Below are positions 10,567 through 19,993 of a DNA stretch of 64,000 nt, one piece after another. The first letter of the stretch is position 1, and every line of letters begins with the position of its first letter. Below the pieces are notes generated by a model. The model was not told the DNA's origin. It saw only the letters and a program-made list of their open reading frames with translations, and did no database searches. The stretch spans positions 1,550,001-1,614,000 of the forward strand of contig NZ_AP025507.1 of the NCBI RefSeq assembly GCF_024347595.1. Reading direction: 5' to 3'. This DNA comes from Vibrio pomeroyi (lineage in GTDB: Bacteria; Pseudomonadota; Gammaproteobacteria; Enterobacterales; Vibrionaceae). The translations under genes and the position numbers were made by a program.

Positions 10567-11634
10567 ATGAAAAAAATAATTACGTCAGTGCTATGTGCTT
10601 CGATTGCCTCTCCAGCCTTTGCCATTATTGAACTTACCGATAACTTATCCTTGAGTGGCTTTGGTTCAACCTCTTGGGCAACGTCAGACAACGACAACCC
10701 TTTAATCATCAATCGCGGCTTTACTGATGAGAACTGCTACGACTGTGATACCACGTTTGGTGTTCAACTCGACTACTTCTACAACTCATTTAAAGCGTCG
10801 GTCCAAGTTGTTAAAGCACCTCAGTTTGATTGGAGTGATCCACAGCTAGAATGGGCTTATCTCGGCTATGAGTTTAATGACTTCGATGTGAGTGTTGGTC
10901 GATTAAGACTTCCACTGTTTCTTGCCTCTGAGTACTACTATGTCGGCCAAGCCTACATGACAGCAAGGCCACCAACAGAAGTGTATAACGCCGTATTAGG
11001 TATTACTGCTTTCAACGGTATCAAAGTGAGTTGGACTCACGATGTAAGTGATGAGGCTACCTTATTGCTTTCCCCGTTCTTCGGTGTAAAAGACAAAAAC
11101 GAAGTTGATTTTAATTCAAGTACAGAGCTGGAATTTGAAACTAATCGAATGTTCGGTGCCAACCTTCAGTTGAGCGGTGAAAACTATCGTTGGAACTTAT
11201 CCTTCTTAGATTCAAACTTTGATCAGACGGTTAAAATTAAAAACGTTGGTTCTCTTCCAAAACAAGATAACCAACATATCCAACTTTGGTCGTTAGGTGC
11301 TGAGTACGAATTTGGTCAAGCAATACTGGCCAGTGAAGGTCAAATCAGTGACTTCTCTTCTTCAATGTACGCAAGTCTGGGTTACAGACTCAATTCGTTT
11401 ACTCCCTACGTGGTTTATGGCGCAGAGTTTGACTCTAATGAACACCTAACAGGTAACAGCTATTTGATTGGTGTTGATTACGACGTGTTACCTAACGTCT
11501 CCATCAATGGTGAGGTGCAGTACTTTGAAGCACGAAAGACAAACGGCGCCTTTGTTGAAGATTTTAACGCCCAGACAGGCTTTGATGATAAGGACGCAGT
11601 GCTCTACACCATCATGCTGAGTTTCGTTTTCTAA
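10567..11634 (+). CDS. outer-membrane beta-barrel protein (porin-like)
   Basis: 355 aa, signal peptide ending near SPAFA, then alternating amphipathic strands and a C-terminal aromatic (LSFVF) typical of BAM-inserted barrels. Early motif LSLSGFGSTSW and the GRLRLPLFLASEYYYVGQAY region are shared with the minus-strand protein at 12152-13288. An unusual CYDC pair lies near residue 55. It follows the PBP-like gene by 1 bp. No specific porin family is recognised; likely a channel or outer-membrane receptor for the same ligand as its PBP partner (inference from gene order). Confidence 0.8.
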   Translation: MKKIITSVLCASIASPAFAIIELTDNLSLSGFGSTSWATSDNDNPLIINRGFTDENCYDCDTTFGVQLDYFYNSFKASVQVVKAPQFDWSDPQLEWAYLGYEFNDFDVSVGRLRLPLFLASEYYYVGQAYMTARPPTEVYNAVLGITAFNGIKVSWTHDVSDEATLLLSPFFGVKDKNEVDFNSSTELEFETNRMFGANLQLSGENYRWNLSFLDSNFDQTVKIKNVGSLPKQDNQHIQLWSLGAEYEFGQAILASEGQISDFSSSMYASLGYRLNSFTPYVVYGAEFDSNEHLTGNSYLIGVDYDVLPNVSINGEVQYFEARKTNGAFVEDFNAQTGFDDKDAVLYTIMLSFVF

Positions 11635-11673
11635 TTTCGTCTATTCCAGACTCAAACAAATATCCAATAGAAC

Positions 11674-11709
11674 AAAGCCCAAGGTACTCACGTAACTTTG
11701 GGCTTTTTT
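11674..11709. terminator. bidirectional terminator between the two PBP/barrel modules
   Basis: AAAGCCCAA ... TTTGGGCTTT stem with a short loop followed by T6 on the plus strand; the leading AAAs give a T-run on the minus strand too. It sits between the convergent barrel (stop 11634) and PBP-like (stop 11732) genes. Confidence 0.85.
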
Positions 11710-11731
11710 ATGATGAGTAAGTAACCGCGGG

Positions 11732-12142
11732 TCAGTACTTAAAGAGAACCTTCACGTCGCCTGTTACCGCTGCTTCATCAACATATCCAATAGCGTTAGT
11801 TTTAGAAGCTACCGTTGTAATTGCAGCAGTATAGTCTGCTACCTGAATAGGAGCCTCAGCTTTACCTGTAAAGACGAGTCGCGACCAAGCTGATTGAAGC
11901 TGTGATTCACTACGCCCTGTCGCTACCTCATGAAAGGCTAGTCGCCCTTCAGAACCATCAGCCAGTTCGACGATTTGTGCTTTCGTGCCATTTGATAGCT
12001 TGCTCTTTTTACCCATAAAGAGTTTTTTGACGTCAGATTTTGATAATGCATCAACACCTGCATTGTTACCAATAACGACCATTCCTGCAGAAGCATTAAA
12101 TGAAACAACCGCTATAGTTATTGCTGTCAGTAAACTTTTCAT
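11732..12142 (-). CDS. small periplasmic PBP-like protein (PstS-like fold), paralogue
   Basis: 136 aa, signal peptide ending near SFNASA, mature start MVVIGNNAGVDALSKSDVKK. Same family as 10089-10565 (shared LF.GK, LAFHEV, W.RLVFTGKA and IGYVDEAAV elements). It is the last gene of the minus-strand set, 9 bp after the barrel gene, and has an AGGAGG SD directly upstream. No ABC permease is present, which argues for a sensing or barrel-partner role and against transport as part of an ABC importer. Confidence 0.75.
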   Translation of the reverse strand: MKSLLTAITIAVVSFNASAGMVVIGNNAGVDALSKSDVKKLFMGKKSKLSNGTKAQIVELADGSEGRLAFHEVATGRSESQLQSAWSRLVFTGKAEAPIQVADYTAAITTVASKTNAIGYVDEAAVTGDVKVLFKY

Positions 12143-12151
12143 GTTGCCTCC

Positions 12152-13288
12152 TTAGAATACGAAATCAAGACGTGCTGAATAAACAATAGAGCTATCTTCA
12201 AGGTAGTTACCAGTCGCAATATATGGGTTCGCTGTTGTCTCAACATTGCTTTGGAAACCGCCACTTGTGTCGCGGTAATCTACATAGGTGACATCTGCTT
12301 TTAAAGACATGTTCTTAGCGAAATCCCAACGGCTACCTACAGAGTAAGAAAGACGCTCGTAATTCATAGATTCCTTTACAGCCGTGCTCATCATGTTCTC
12401 ACGTTCTTCGTTATCCGTGGTCTCAACCCAGCTTACAGAAACATAAGGCGTAAATTCATTAATACGATAACCTACCAAGCCAGAAACCGATTGATAATCG
12501 TAAAATTGACCTTCTAATTGAACGTCAGCGGCTTCAACATTGACCAGCAAGTCTCCGTTGTCATATTGAGCGCCAAGAGAGATAAACTGACCATCTTGAC
12601 TATCTAAAATCGCACCCAACTGACAGTACGGATCCTGAGAGTTTTGGAAGTCACAAGATGGGTTAGATTCAGCAACAAAATATGAACCACGGAAGGTAAA
12701 GTCATCTACATTCCAGTTGGCACTGATACCGAACAGTTTATCCAGTTTCACCTCACCAACAATTGAGTCATCTTCATCAATAGTGCCAATACCCACCACT
12801 GGCTGAAGAAGAATACTTGAGTCTTCAAGTTCAATCGGAATCAATAAATCAGCACCCGTGTAACCCTTCAAAACAATGTTTTCATACAATTCTTGAGAAG
12901 GTCTGATCATAGGGTATGCATAACCAAGATCGGTGTAATCAGAATAGAAAAACAGAGGTAGACGTAGCTTACCCGCACGGGCAGTAAATGAATCAAAATC
13001 ATAAGAGGCGTAAGCCATTTCGATTTTTGGCTCATAGTCATAACGGCTGTTTGCAACAACTTGTGTCACGAACTTCGCTCGTTCGTTAACTTGAAAATCA
13101 AACTGCAAGCCCGCTAGTGTCTCTTGCTCCCAATCCAATTTTTCATCTGTATAGCCAGCATAACCGATAGCGTTATCTGACTTACCGATACCTACAGAAC
13201 CAAATCCACTAATACGAAGGTTATCCATATTTGCAGCATTTGCTCCAAACGCCATACTTACTAGGGCAGCAACCACTGTCTTCTTCAT
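12152..13288 (-). CDS. outer-membrane beta-barrel protein (porin-like), paralogue
   Basis: 378 aa. Start set at the ATG at 13288, which has a perfectly placed GGAG; the longer TTG start at 13300 overlaps that SD. Signal peptide ends near AFGANA. It shares LRISGFGSVG, GKLRLPLFFYSDYTDLGYAY and the RP..E.YEN element with the plus-strand barrel at 10567-11634, and ends in the barrel signature LDFVF. It lies between the chemoreceptor gene and the PBP-like gene. A Cys-containing loop (CDFQNSQDPYC) is probably extracellular. Confidence 0.8.
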   Translation of the reverse strand: MKKTVVAALVSMAFGANAANMDNLRISGFGSVGIGKSDNAIGYAGYTDEKLDWEQETLAGLQFDFQVNERAKFVTQVVANSRYDYEPKIEMAYASYDFDSFTARAGKLRLPLFFYSDYTDLGYAYPMIRPSQELYENIVLKGYTGADLLIPIELEDSSILLQPVVGIGTIDEDDSIVGEVKLDKLFGISANWNVDDFTFRGSYFVAESNPSCDFQNSQDPYCQLGAILDSQDGQFISLGAQYDNGDLLVNVEAADVQLEGQFYDYQSVSGLVGYRINEFTPYVSVSWVETTDNEERENMMSTAVKESMNYERLSYSVGSRWDFAKNMSLKADVTYVDYRDTSGGFQSNVETTANPYIATGNYLEDSSIVYSARLDFVF

Positions 13289-13334
13289 AACTAACTCCAA
13301 TTTGTTATGTTGTTTCTTGTTTTTATGTAATTAA

Positions 13335-13347
13335 CCCAAATTTTGGG
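13335..13347. promoter_or_regulatory. 13-bp perfect palindrome upstream of the minus-strand barrel
   Basis: CCCAAATTTTGGG lies about 47 bp upstream of the 13288 start, in the 119-bp gap after the chemoreceptor gene. Position and symmetry suggest an operator; no regulator can be assigned. Confidence 0.3.
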
Positions 13348-13407
13348 CATACTCCCGACCTCCTTGAGGCATAGCCAGAAAGAGAGAAGGAATGATTCTA
13401 GGGGGGC

Positions 13408-15021
13408 TTAACTCACCTTAAAATGGCCAGTTAATGTTGATATGTTACGAGTAACTTCTTGAATATCATGGGCTACTGCGTCGACTTGTTTAACGCTGCT
13501 ACTCGTCCCTTCTGCCATTTTTCTGATTTCTTCGACAAAAGTTTCTATACGAGTTGAGGTTTGTTCCTGCTCTTCAGTTGCAGCGGCAATACTTTCATTT
13601 CGTTGACTGATTTCAGTGATCTCGGAAGTGATTTTTTGTAGCGAGTTTTCAGCAACCAGTGACTTTTCAACGCAAGTTTCAGCTTTCGTCACGCTATCCG
13701 AAATGATCGTAGAGGCTGTTTTAGCTTGTCCTTGTAACTGTAAAAGTACAGATTGGATTTCTTGTGTCGACGTTTGTGTTCTTGATGCTAACGTTCGAAC
13801 TTCATCAGCAACGACAGCAAAGCCACGACCTTGTTCTCCTGCGCGCGCCGCTTCAATTGCAGCATTAAGTGCCAATAGATTTGTTTGCTCAGCAATAGCG
13901 CTTATCGCCTCTAAGATAGAGCCGGCGCTTTGAGTGTTGTCATTCAACTGCTTAACCACTTGTGAAGCGTTACCGACATCTTGAGTCAGTTCTTGCACGG
14001 CTAAAATGGTACTTTTAACCTGCTGCTCTCCTAGTGTCGCCTGTTCACTGGCACTCGAAGCGGAAGTCGAAGCATCATTCGCGTTTGTTGCGATCTCTCT
14101 GGCAGCAACAAACAACTGATTTAATGAGCTAGATACTTCTTCAATAGAAAGGTGTTGTTTGGTCGAAAGTTCGTTGGTGACCTGACTAGAGCTCACCAAA
14201 GCGTTAGAAATAGTGTCCAATTGAGTGACGTTCTCGATTGTATGCGTCACGTTTTGTTGTAGATGGGAAACAAAACTATTGAATGATTCGACGAGTGGTT
14301 TTAGTTCGTCGTTTTTCTCATGTTGTAAGCGAACAGTTAAGTCACCATCGCCTTCCGCAATATCGCGCATCTTGTCACTGATATTGGCTAAGTCTTTGCG
14401 TATTCCTTTAACCACAAACCATCCAAAGATGCACATTGCAAGCATGGCTAATGCACCTGAAATACTCATGATTTGGTTAGCTGTTTTATTATTTGATTCT
14501 AACTCTTGCACTGCGTTCTCAAATTCTGACTGACGAGCCGACGAAAACTCACTCATCCCCGTAGTAAGCTCTTCTAAGATTGCTGTGCTTTGCTTCGCGA
14601 GACGACCTGCTTCACTTAGGCTAATTTCTTCGTCGATCATGCCTTGCGCGATGCGATAAGCCAGATCGAAGTATTGATTGGTTTGATTTTGCAGAAGTGC
14701 TGATGAACCTTGTAAAGACGGGTCCAATGAAATTTGAATATTGAAGTTACTTTGAATCGCAGCAAGAGTTTGCTTATTCATCTCCAAGATCTCTTCATCA
14801 CCAAGAGTCACAGCTAAATTAAAGCGTTCTGCTAATTGAGAGATTAAAACACTATTTAACGACGCAGAATTCATGACAGGATAAGTTACTTGGTCAATCC
14901 TATTAACCTGCTTGGTATTGTTGGTTAAGGTATCTCCTCCAACAAATAGAATACTAATAAATCCGATTAACGAAACTAAACATAACGCTAGAATTCTATT
15001 CTTGATCGATAGTGTGAACAT
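13408..15021 (-). CDS. methyl-accepting chemotaxis protein
   Basis: 537 aa: TM1 ~8-29, a ~150-residue helical periplasmic ligand-binding domain, TM2 ~183-205, HAMP ([21 protein letters not shown]), then the long signalling coiled coil with the near-invariant hairpin tip ([20 protein letters not shown] and [15 protein letters not shown]). It senses a periplasmic ligand and signals through CheW/CheA to the flagellar motor. There is no C-terminal CheR pentapeptide. It stands upstream of the barrel and PBP-like genes on the same strand, so the PBP-like protein may deliver its ligand to this receptor (inference). Confidence 0.95.
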   Translation of the reverse strand: MFTLSIKNRILALCLVSLIGFISILFVGGDTLTNNTKQVNRIDQVTYPVMNSASLNSVLISQLAERFNLAVTLGDEEILEMNKQTLAAIQSNFNIQISLDPSLQGSSALLQNQTNQYFDLAYRIAQGMIDEEISLSEAGRLAKQSTAILEELTTGMSEFSSARQSEFENAVQELESNNKTANQIMSISGALAMLAMCIFGWFVVKGIRKDLANISDKMRDIAEGDGDLTVRLQHEKNDELKPLVESFNSFVSHLQQNVTHTIENVTQLDTISNALVSSSQVTNELSTKQHLSIEEVSSSLNQLFVAAREIATNANDASTSASSASEQATLGEQQVKSTILAVQELTQDVGNASQVVKQLNDNTQSAGSILEAISAIAEQTNLLALNAAIEAARAGEQGRGFAVVADEVRTLASRTQTSTQEIQSVLLQLQGQAKTASTIISDSVTKAETCVEKSLVAENSLQKITSEITEISQRNESIAAATEEQEQTSTRIETFVEEIRKMAEGTSSSVKQVDAVAHDIQEVTRNISTLTGHFKVS

Positions 15022-15483
15022 AAGCTTCCTTTGCTAAACAGTACGATGAACCGCACTAATTATTCGAACAATAACAGATCTGACCAGTAGATCAATCTGC
15101 TACAGCAAAAATAGTGACAAAAATGTTAATATTATTTATAAAACGTTAAGGTGTGCAAAATTGTCATATAAATCAACGTGTATAAATAACCATTTTATTA
15201 AAAGCGCTTTTATCATCAAAATAACGGCCCATTATTTAAATGGGATTCGGCATATATCGCCCCACTTTTATTATTAAACAGTGGCTCTCTTTTCATTATT
15301 AAATCGATGTCAACAAGCCAAATTTCTTCTTACATTCAACTGAGTAATAAATCCATATCGCAGCGTGTTCTACAATTTAATGACTATGTCAGTATTGTGT
15401 GAGAAGCCGACAAACCCGAGAACTTCACCGCCTCAATTCGGTCAATCTTAGAGCAAATAACAGATACCTTAAACGGAGAACGC
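15022..15483. other. 462-bp intergenic region between divergent chemoreceptor and ggt genes
   Basis: AT-rich, presumably holding both promoters. The only clear structure is a 14-bp perfect palindrome TAAAAGCGCTTTTA at 15199-15212, resembling LacI-family operators (central CG). No ORF with an SD and no RNA gene was seen. Confidence 0.5.
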
Positions 15484-17214
15484 ATGCGAATAGCTACTTT
15501 ATCTTTAAGCTTGGTTTCAGCGGTCGGTTTCGCGGCCGAACCAAATCCTTTTCCAATTACGCCCGATGAAAGTGGCGAGAAGTTTATGGTAAGTGCGACA
15601 AACCCATACGTAAGCAGCACTGGGTATTCGATACTCAAGCAAGGCGGTAACGCCATTGATGCGATGGTTGCGATGCAAATGACCATGTCGGTTGTCGAAC
15701 CGGATATGACGGGAATTGGTGGCGGCACTTTCGCGCTCTTTTATCAACAAGACAAAGACCAATTTCTCGCACTCGATGGACGTGATGAAGCCCCTTCTAG
15801 CGCAACTACAGACATGTTTATGGAAGATGGTAAAGCGCTCAGTCGAAATGAGATTTTAGGACCGAGATCTGTTGCTGTACCGGGGACACTTCGTTTGCTC
15901 TATAGCGCCCATCAAGAATACGGAAAGCTGCCTTGGTCTGAGTTAGTTCAGCCAGCGATTGAACTGGCGAGCGAAGGCTATGCGATGAACAGCTACACTT
16001 ACGACATTGTGGTTCGCGAGCAAACTCGTTTGATTGAAGATCCAGAAATCAAAGCACTCTATTGGGATAACGATGAGATCAAACCAACAGGCACTTTGAT
16101 GACCAACCCAAAGCTTGCCGACACACTGAACAACATTGCTCAACAAGGTGACAAATACCTTTATGGTGGCGAGTTTGGTAAACACATCGTTGAAACGGTC
16201 AACAGCCGTATCGACTCAGACCACGCTAAACTCTCCATTGAAGATTTTGAGCAATACCAAATGAAACAGCGTGATGTCATAGAGAGCGATTACCGCGGAA
16301 ATAAGATTGTGTCATTTGGCTACCCAGCCTCCGGTGGCGTGATGGTAGCTCAAAGCTTGGAAATGCTTGAAGCCTATGACTTGGCAGACATGTCCAAAAC
16401 CGATGCGGAGCCATGGCGATTAATGACCGAAGCGATGCGAATCGCAAAAGCCGATCGTATCGCTTATGCAGGCGACCCAGATTATGTTGAAGCACCAGTG
16501 AGCGCCCTACTCGACAAATCTTACATTGATAAACGTCGTCAACTGATTCCTGAAAATGGTATTGCTCAGACTAACCCGAAAGCAGGCAAGCTTTCGGATA
16601 CCGACTACGCACAATATCAAGGCTTTGAAAGTCAGGATACCGGGCACATTTCCATCATCGATAAAGATGGTAATGCAATTGCTATGACGAGCACAGTCGG
16701 AACGGGTATGGGATCTGGAGTGATGGTCGATGGTGTGATTCTTAATGCCCAAATGGCGAACTTCTCGACCAAACCAACCATTAACGGCAAACCGACTCAA
16801 AACGCCATCGAAGCTGGTAAACGCCCTCGTTCCGCCATCACGCCATTAATGGTGATGGACAAAAAAGACGACCTGCGTTTAGTCGTTGGCTCTCCGGGTA
16901 GCTCGCAAATTCCGGGTTACGTGCTGAAAACCGTGGTTGGCGTTCTCGATTGGGATCTGTCTGCTCAAGAAGCGATTGATCTGCCTAACATTCAATATGG
17001 CACCAAGATAGACCGAACTAAACCTTATGATCCAACAGGCTTGCTGGTTGAAAAGAAAACCTATGCGGAAATGTTGGTTCCTGAGTTCATGCAGCTTGGT
17101 TATCCAGTGCATGTGATTCCGGTGGTGAGTGGCTTGAACGCGATTGAAGTCAAAGATGGCAAGATCTACGGTGCAACAGACCGTCGTCGTGCATCCAGCT
17201 CAATGGGCGAATAA
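15484..17214 (+). CDS. ggt: gamma-glutamyltranspeptidase
   Basis: 576 aa, periplasmic: signal peptide ends near VGFAAE. It belongs to the Ntn-hydrolase GGT family, which cleaves glutathione and other gamma-glutamyl compounds. The large-subunit motif is visible (GGNAIDAMVAMQMTMSVVEP, GIGGG, DGRDEAP). The autoprocessing site is the Thr in QDTGHISIIDKDGNAIAMTS, which would become the N-terminal nucleophile of the small subunit; the GSPGSSQIPGYV oxyanion-hole region is present. GGAGAA lies 5 bases before the ATG. Single gene, ended by a hairpin at 17225. Confidence 0.95.
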   Translation: MRIATLSLSLVSAVGFAAEPNPFPITPDESGEKFMVSATNPYVSSTGYSILKQGGNAIDAMVAMQMTMSVVEPDMTGIGGGTFALFYQQDKDQFLALDGRDEAPSSATTDMFMEDGKALSRNEILGPRSVAVPGTLRLLYSAHQEYGKLPWSELVQPAIELASEGYAMNSYTYDIVVREQTRLIEDPEIKALYWDNDEIKPTGTLMTNPKLADTLNNIAQQGDKYLYGGEFGKHIVETVNSRIDSDHAKLSIEDFEQYQMKQRDVIESDYRGNKIVSFGYPASGGVMVAQSLEMLEAYDLADMSKTDAEPWRLMTEAMRIAKADRIAYAGDPDYVEAPVSALLDKSYIDKRRQLIPENGIAQTNPKAGKLSDTDYAQYQGFESQDTGHISIIDKDGNAIAMTSTVGTGMGSGVMVDGVILNAQMANFSTKPTINGKPTQNAIEAGKRPRSAITPLMVMDKKDDLRLVVGSPGSSQIPGYVLKTVVGVLDWDLSAQEAIDLPNIQYGTKIDRTKPYDPTGLLVEKKTYAEMLVPEFMQLGYPVHVIPVVSGLNAIEVKDGKIYGATDRRRASSSMGE

Positions 17215-17224
17215 TTGATTTTAA

Positions 17225-17251
17225 GGGTGAGCGGTTAAGCTCACCCATTTT
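17225..17251 (+). terminator. ggt terminator
   Basis: GGGTGAGC / GCTCACCC stem, 6-base loop, followed by ATTTT, 10 bp after the ggt stop codon. Confidence 0.75.
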
Positions 17252-17310
17252 AACGCTTCTCGCTTGTGTTTTGTTCTAACGATACATTTCAAACAAAATT
17301 CCAAATACAA

Positions 17311-17342
17311 AAAAGCCAGTCGAATAATTCGACTGGCTTTTC
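17311..17342. terminator. terminator of the minus-strand HEAT/TPR gene
   Basis: AAAAGCCAGTCGAA taa TTCGACTGGCTTTT: a 14-bp near-perfect stem with T-runs on both strands, 37 bp past the stop of the gene at 17379. Confidence 0.85.
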
Positions 17343-17378
17343 AATAACTACTTTTCAGCTTATCGACTCATTCAAATA

Positions 17379-18437
17379 TTATGAACTTGGCGCTACTCGC
17401 TTCTCTTTGAGCTGGTCAATCACATAACCCGGTGCCACTTTCGAAAGCTCAGCTAAGCATTCGTCAGTTTTCTCATTACCGTAGCGCACGTAAATGTCGC
17501 AGACTGCGTACAACTGCTCTGGTGAACCCGAAATCAGATACGCTTTTTCGAATGACTTGGTCGATTTATCGATGTCTAATTCTTCTTGTAATACCCCATT
17601 GAGGTACCAGTAATAACTGTTATCTTTTGCTAACTTAGCTGCTACTTCAATTTCATTGGCCGCAGCGCTCTTATCTTCAAGGCGAACCAAAGTTAGAGAT
17701 TTAGAGTAATGCAGAGCTGCGTTGTCTGGTACATGTTTCAAACCGCGATCCAATACATCGACCGCTTGCTGGTCTTTTTTCTGTGCTCGGAAATTATCAG
17801 CGTAGCTTAACCAAACTTGTGGCTCTTTTTGATGCGTTTTGATGAGTTCTAGATAAACCGTTTCCGCCTTATCCCACTCGTTGTGCCAGCGAAGTACATC
17901 AGCAAACAACAATTGATACTTTTCAGATTCTTGCGTCTCTAGAAAACTGATCAGCTCTTTTACTGGTGGTTCGATTTGCGCTTTTTGTTGTTCATCTAAG
18001 GCATTAAAGTCACGAATTAGATTCGATGTTGCCGTGTGGCGAACCATGGTATCGTTGTCTTTAAGCAACGGAGATACCAATGCCCAGCGATGTTCGAGTT
18101 GATAAGGTTCAGAGCCAATCACAGACGCTTCGCGAACTTCAGGGTCTTTATCTTTCAAGCCTCTAGCAACAGCCACCAGCGCGTTTTGGCTTGGGTAAGC
18201 TGCCAATTCTTGCAGTGCACCTGTACGGTTTTCAATAGATTGATTCTGATCTTGCGCCATATAAGACAACTGTTGGATGCGGGTTTGACTGTCCGTCATT
18301 TCAAGCACTTGATTGATATTTTGTGCTGGTGCATCAACGGTTTGTTGAACGCCATTAGCTGCCATCGCTGACGTTGAAATCAATGCGGACGTTGAAATAA
18401 ATAAAGCAACCGCCGTCGCTAAACTCTTCTTGATCAT
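17379..18437 (-). CDS. periplasmic HEAT/TPR protein, haem-free paralogue of the octahaem cytochrome tail
   Basis: 352 aa, signal peptide ending near TSAMAAN. The first half is HEAT-like helical repeats (GLKDKDPEVREASVIGSEP, PLLKDNDTMVRHTATSNLIRD), the second half TPR-like. Nearly every block has a counterpart in the C-terminal half of the octahaem cytochrome at 36264-38630 (e.g. LEPLLKDP.LSIRSE and the shared ending C...LSKVAP..(V/A)I(D/N)QLK), but there is no CXXCH. It is 87 bp from the sulfatase-maturase gene on the same strand. Likely a periplasmic scaffold or adaptor; partner unknown. Confidence 0.7.
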   Translation of the reverse strand: MIKKSLATAVALFISTSALISTSAMAANGVQQTVDAPAQNINQVLEMTDSQTRIQQLSYMAQDQNQSIENRTGALQELAAYPSQNALVAVARGLKDKDPEVREASVIGSEPYQLEHRWALVSPLLKDNDTMVRHTATSNLIRDFNALDEQQKAQIEPPVKELISFLETQESEKYQLLFADVLRWHNEWDKAETVYLELIKTHQKEPQVWLSYADNFRAQKKDQQAVDVLDRGLKHVPDNAALHYSKSLTLVRLEDKSAAANEIEVAAKLAKDNSYYWYLNGVLQEELDIDKSTKSFEKAYLISGSPEQLYAVCDIYVRYGNEKTDECLAELSKVAPGYVIDQLKEKRVAPSS

Positions 18438-18524
18438 AGTATTACCTTAAGCTGGAGAACTTAGCCTGTCCCTAGACTCATATCTGGTTAAATTTCGTTA
18501 GGATCGATAGACCTAGACACTGAG

Positions 18525-19856
18525 TTAAAACTTAGTCTCAAACGTCGTTTGTTTTGCCAGTTCTGCTCGACGCGCCATCATCACAGAATCGCTGTACTTA
18601 CCATGAGCAACAGGGTGTCTCATCGCACGCGCGATATACGCCATCGATTTATCAACATGAGAGAAGAACTTGTGCCAGCCCGCGCATAAATAGTTCAAGC
18701 CCGGCTCACCCGCACGAGTTTTGATAAAGCGATTTTTTGGACACTCTCCATGACAAGCAAACTTGTAATCACATTGCTGACATTGGCTCGTCAGCGTACG
18801 TGATTTAGCGAAACCAAATTTCTGTTGCGGTGCACTGTATGCTAAGTCGTCAAGCTTCTCGTGGTGGATGTTGCCAATTTTATATTCAGGGTAAACGTAG
18901 TGGTCACAAGAGAACACATCACCGTTTGGCTCCATCGCTAAGCCTTTACCACAGATCTCATTCAGGGTGCAAAGCGGGTTCGGACGACCAATCCACGTTT
19001 CTAAGCTCGCTTCGAAATATTGAACAAACACTTTACCGATATCATGCTTGGCCCACTCATCAAACACAGCAATCAGGAAGTTGCCCCACGCTAAGTCCGA
19101 TACACACCATGATTCCATGATTGAATCTTTGTGGCCCGGAATCAGACGCTTGTCACCTTGCTTGAGTTGCTCACTCACTTGAGACGTTTGCGGCGCAACG
19201 GTTCTAAAGGTTTTTTGTTCTACGATAGGAATAAATTGCATTTGTGGGGACTTCACCACATCACGCAGGAAACGATACACTTCGAGTGCGTTTTGACTGG
19301 TCAGGTTATTCACACAGGTAAGCGTGGCGAATTTGACTTGGTGTTTGTGTAGCAGCTCGACAGCAGCCATCACTTGTTTGAATGTGCCACGACCCGCGCG
19401 GTTGGTACGGTAAGCGTTGTGCAGCATTTCAGGGCCATCAATACTCAAACCGATCAGGAAGTTGTTCTTAGCTAAGAATCGACCCCAATCGTCATTCAAT
19501 AATGTGCCATTAGTTTGTAGGTCATTCGAAATTAACACACCTTCAGGCTGATACTTTTTCTGTAGCTCAACCACACGTTCAAAATAAGCCAAACCTAACA
19601 TGGTCGGCTCACCGCCCTGCCATGAGAAGATGATTTCTGGCGTGTTTTGACCTTCGATGTATTGTCGGATGTAAGTCTCTAGCGTCTCATCATCCATTCT
19701 TGGAGAGCTGCCTTTCTTGTACTCCAACAAATCTTGCTTACTTAGGTAATAACAATATTTACAGTCAATGTTGCACGCTGCGCCAATCGGCTTAGCCATA
19801 ACATGCAGGCGCTTAGACGCTTTACCGTTATATTGTGGACCTTGAGTAATGTGCAT
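18525..19856 (-). CDS. anaerobic-type sulfatase-maturating radical SAM enzyme (anSME)
   Basis: 443 aa, cytoplasmic. N-terminal radical-SAM cluster motif CNIDCKYCYY (~residue 33), followed by the SAM-binding FSWQGGEPTM and LSIDGP elements, then a SPASM region with the Cys set CTLNEICGKG, SCDHY, CQQCDYKFACHGECPKNR. These bind one radical-SAM and two auxiliary 4Fe-4S clusters in the known family. It oxidises the active-site Cys or Ser of a sulfatase to formylglycine before export. The obvious clients are the two CTAGR sulfatases at 38838-40385 and 40732-42294. The intergenic region shared with the FGE-like gene holds a GTTATA/TATAAC palindrome. Confidence 0.93.
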   Translation of the reverse strand: MHITQGPQYNGKASKRLHVMAKPIGAACNIDCKYCYYLSKQDLLEYKKGSSPRMDDETLETYIRQYIEGQNTPEIIFSWQGGEPTMLGLAYFERVVELQKKYQPEGVLISNDLQTNGTLLNDDWGRFLAKNNFLIGLSIDGPEMLHNAYRTNRAGRGTFKQVMAAVELLHKHQVKFATLTCVNNLTSQNALEVYRFLRDVVKSPQMQFIPIVEQKTFRTVAPQTSQVSEQLKQGDKRLIPGHKDSIMESWCVSDLAWGNFLIAVFDEWAKHDIGKVFVQYFEASLETWIGRPNPLCTLNEICGKGLAMEPNGDVFSCDHYVYPEYKIGNIHHEKLDDLAYSAPQQKFGFAKSRTLTSQCQQCDYKFACHGECPKNRFIKTRAGEPGLNYLCAGWHKFFSHVDKSMAYIARAMRHPVAHGKYSDSVMMARRAELAKQTTFETKF

Positions 19857-19917
19857 GATTTACCTACCTATCTTAGTGTCTTGTTCCCATCATAATTCCG
19901 AATTAAGTCAGTGGCAT

Positions 19918-19934
19918 GTTATACCCTTTATAAC
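19918..19934. promoter_or_regulatory. GTTAT-type palindrome between anSME and FGE-like genes
   Basis: GTTATACCCTTTATAAC: 6-bp perfect arms, 5-bp spacer, about 60 bp from each divergent start. Half-sites match those at 36215-36243 and 40605-40644, the other two sites in this sulfatase-rich block. Confidence 0.45.
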
Positions 19935-19993
19935 CAATAGGAATGACCAGAAACGTTAGAATTACGCCCTATTTCGAACATTTGAGGCACGTG

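Noticed and set aside
15384..15728. 114-aa minus-strand frame opposite ggt
   Set aside because: Antisense shadow of the ggt signal peptide and N-terminus, no SD.
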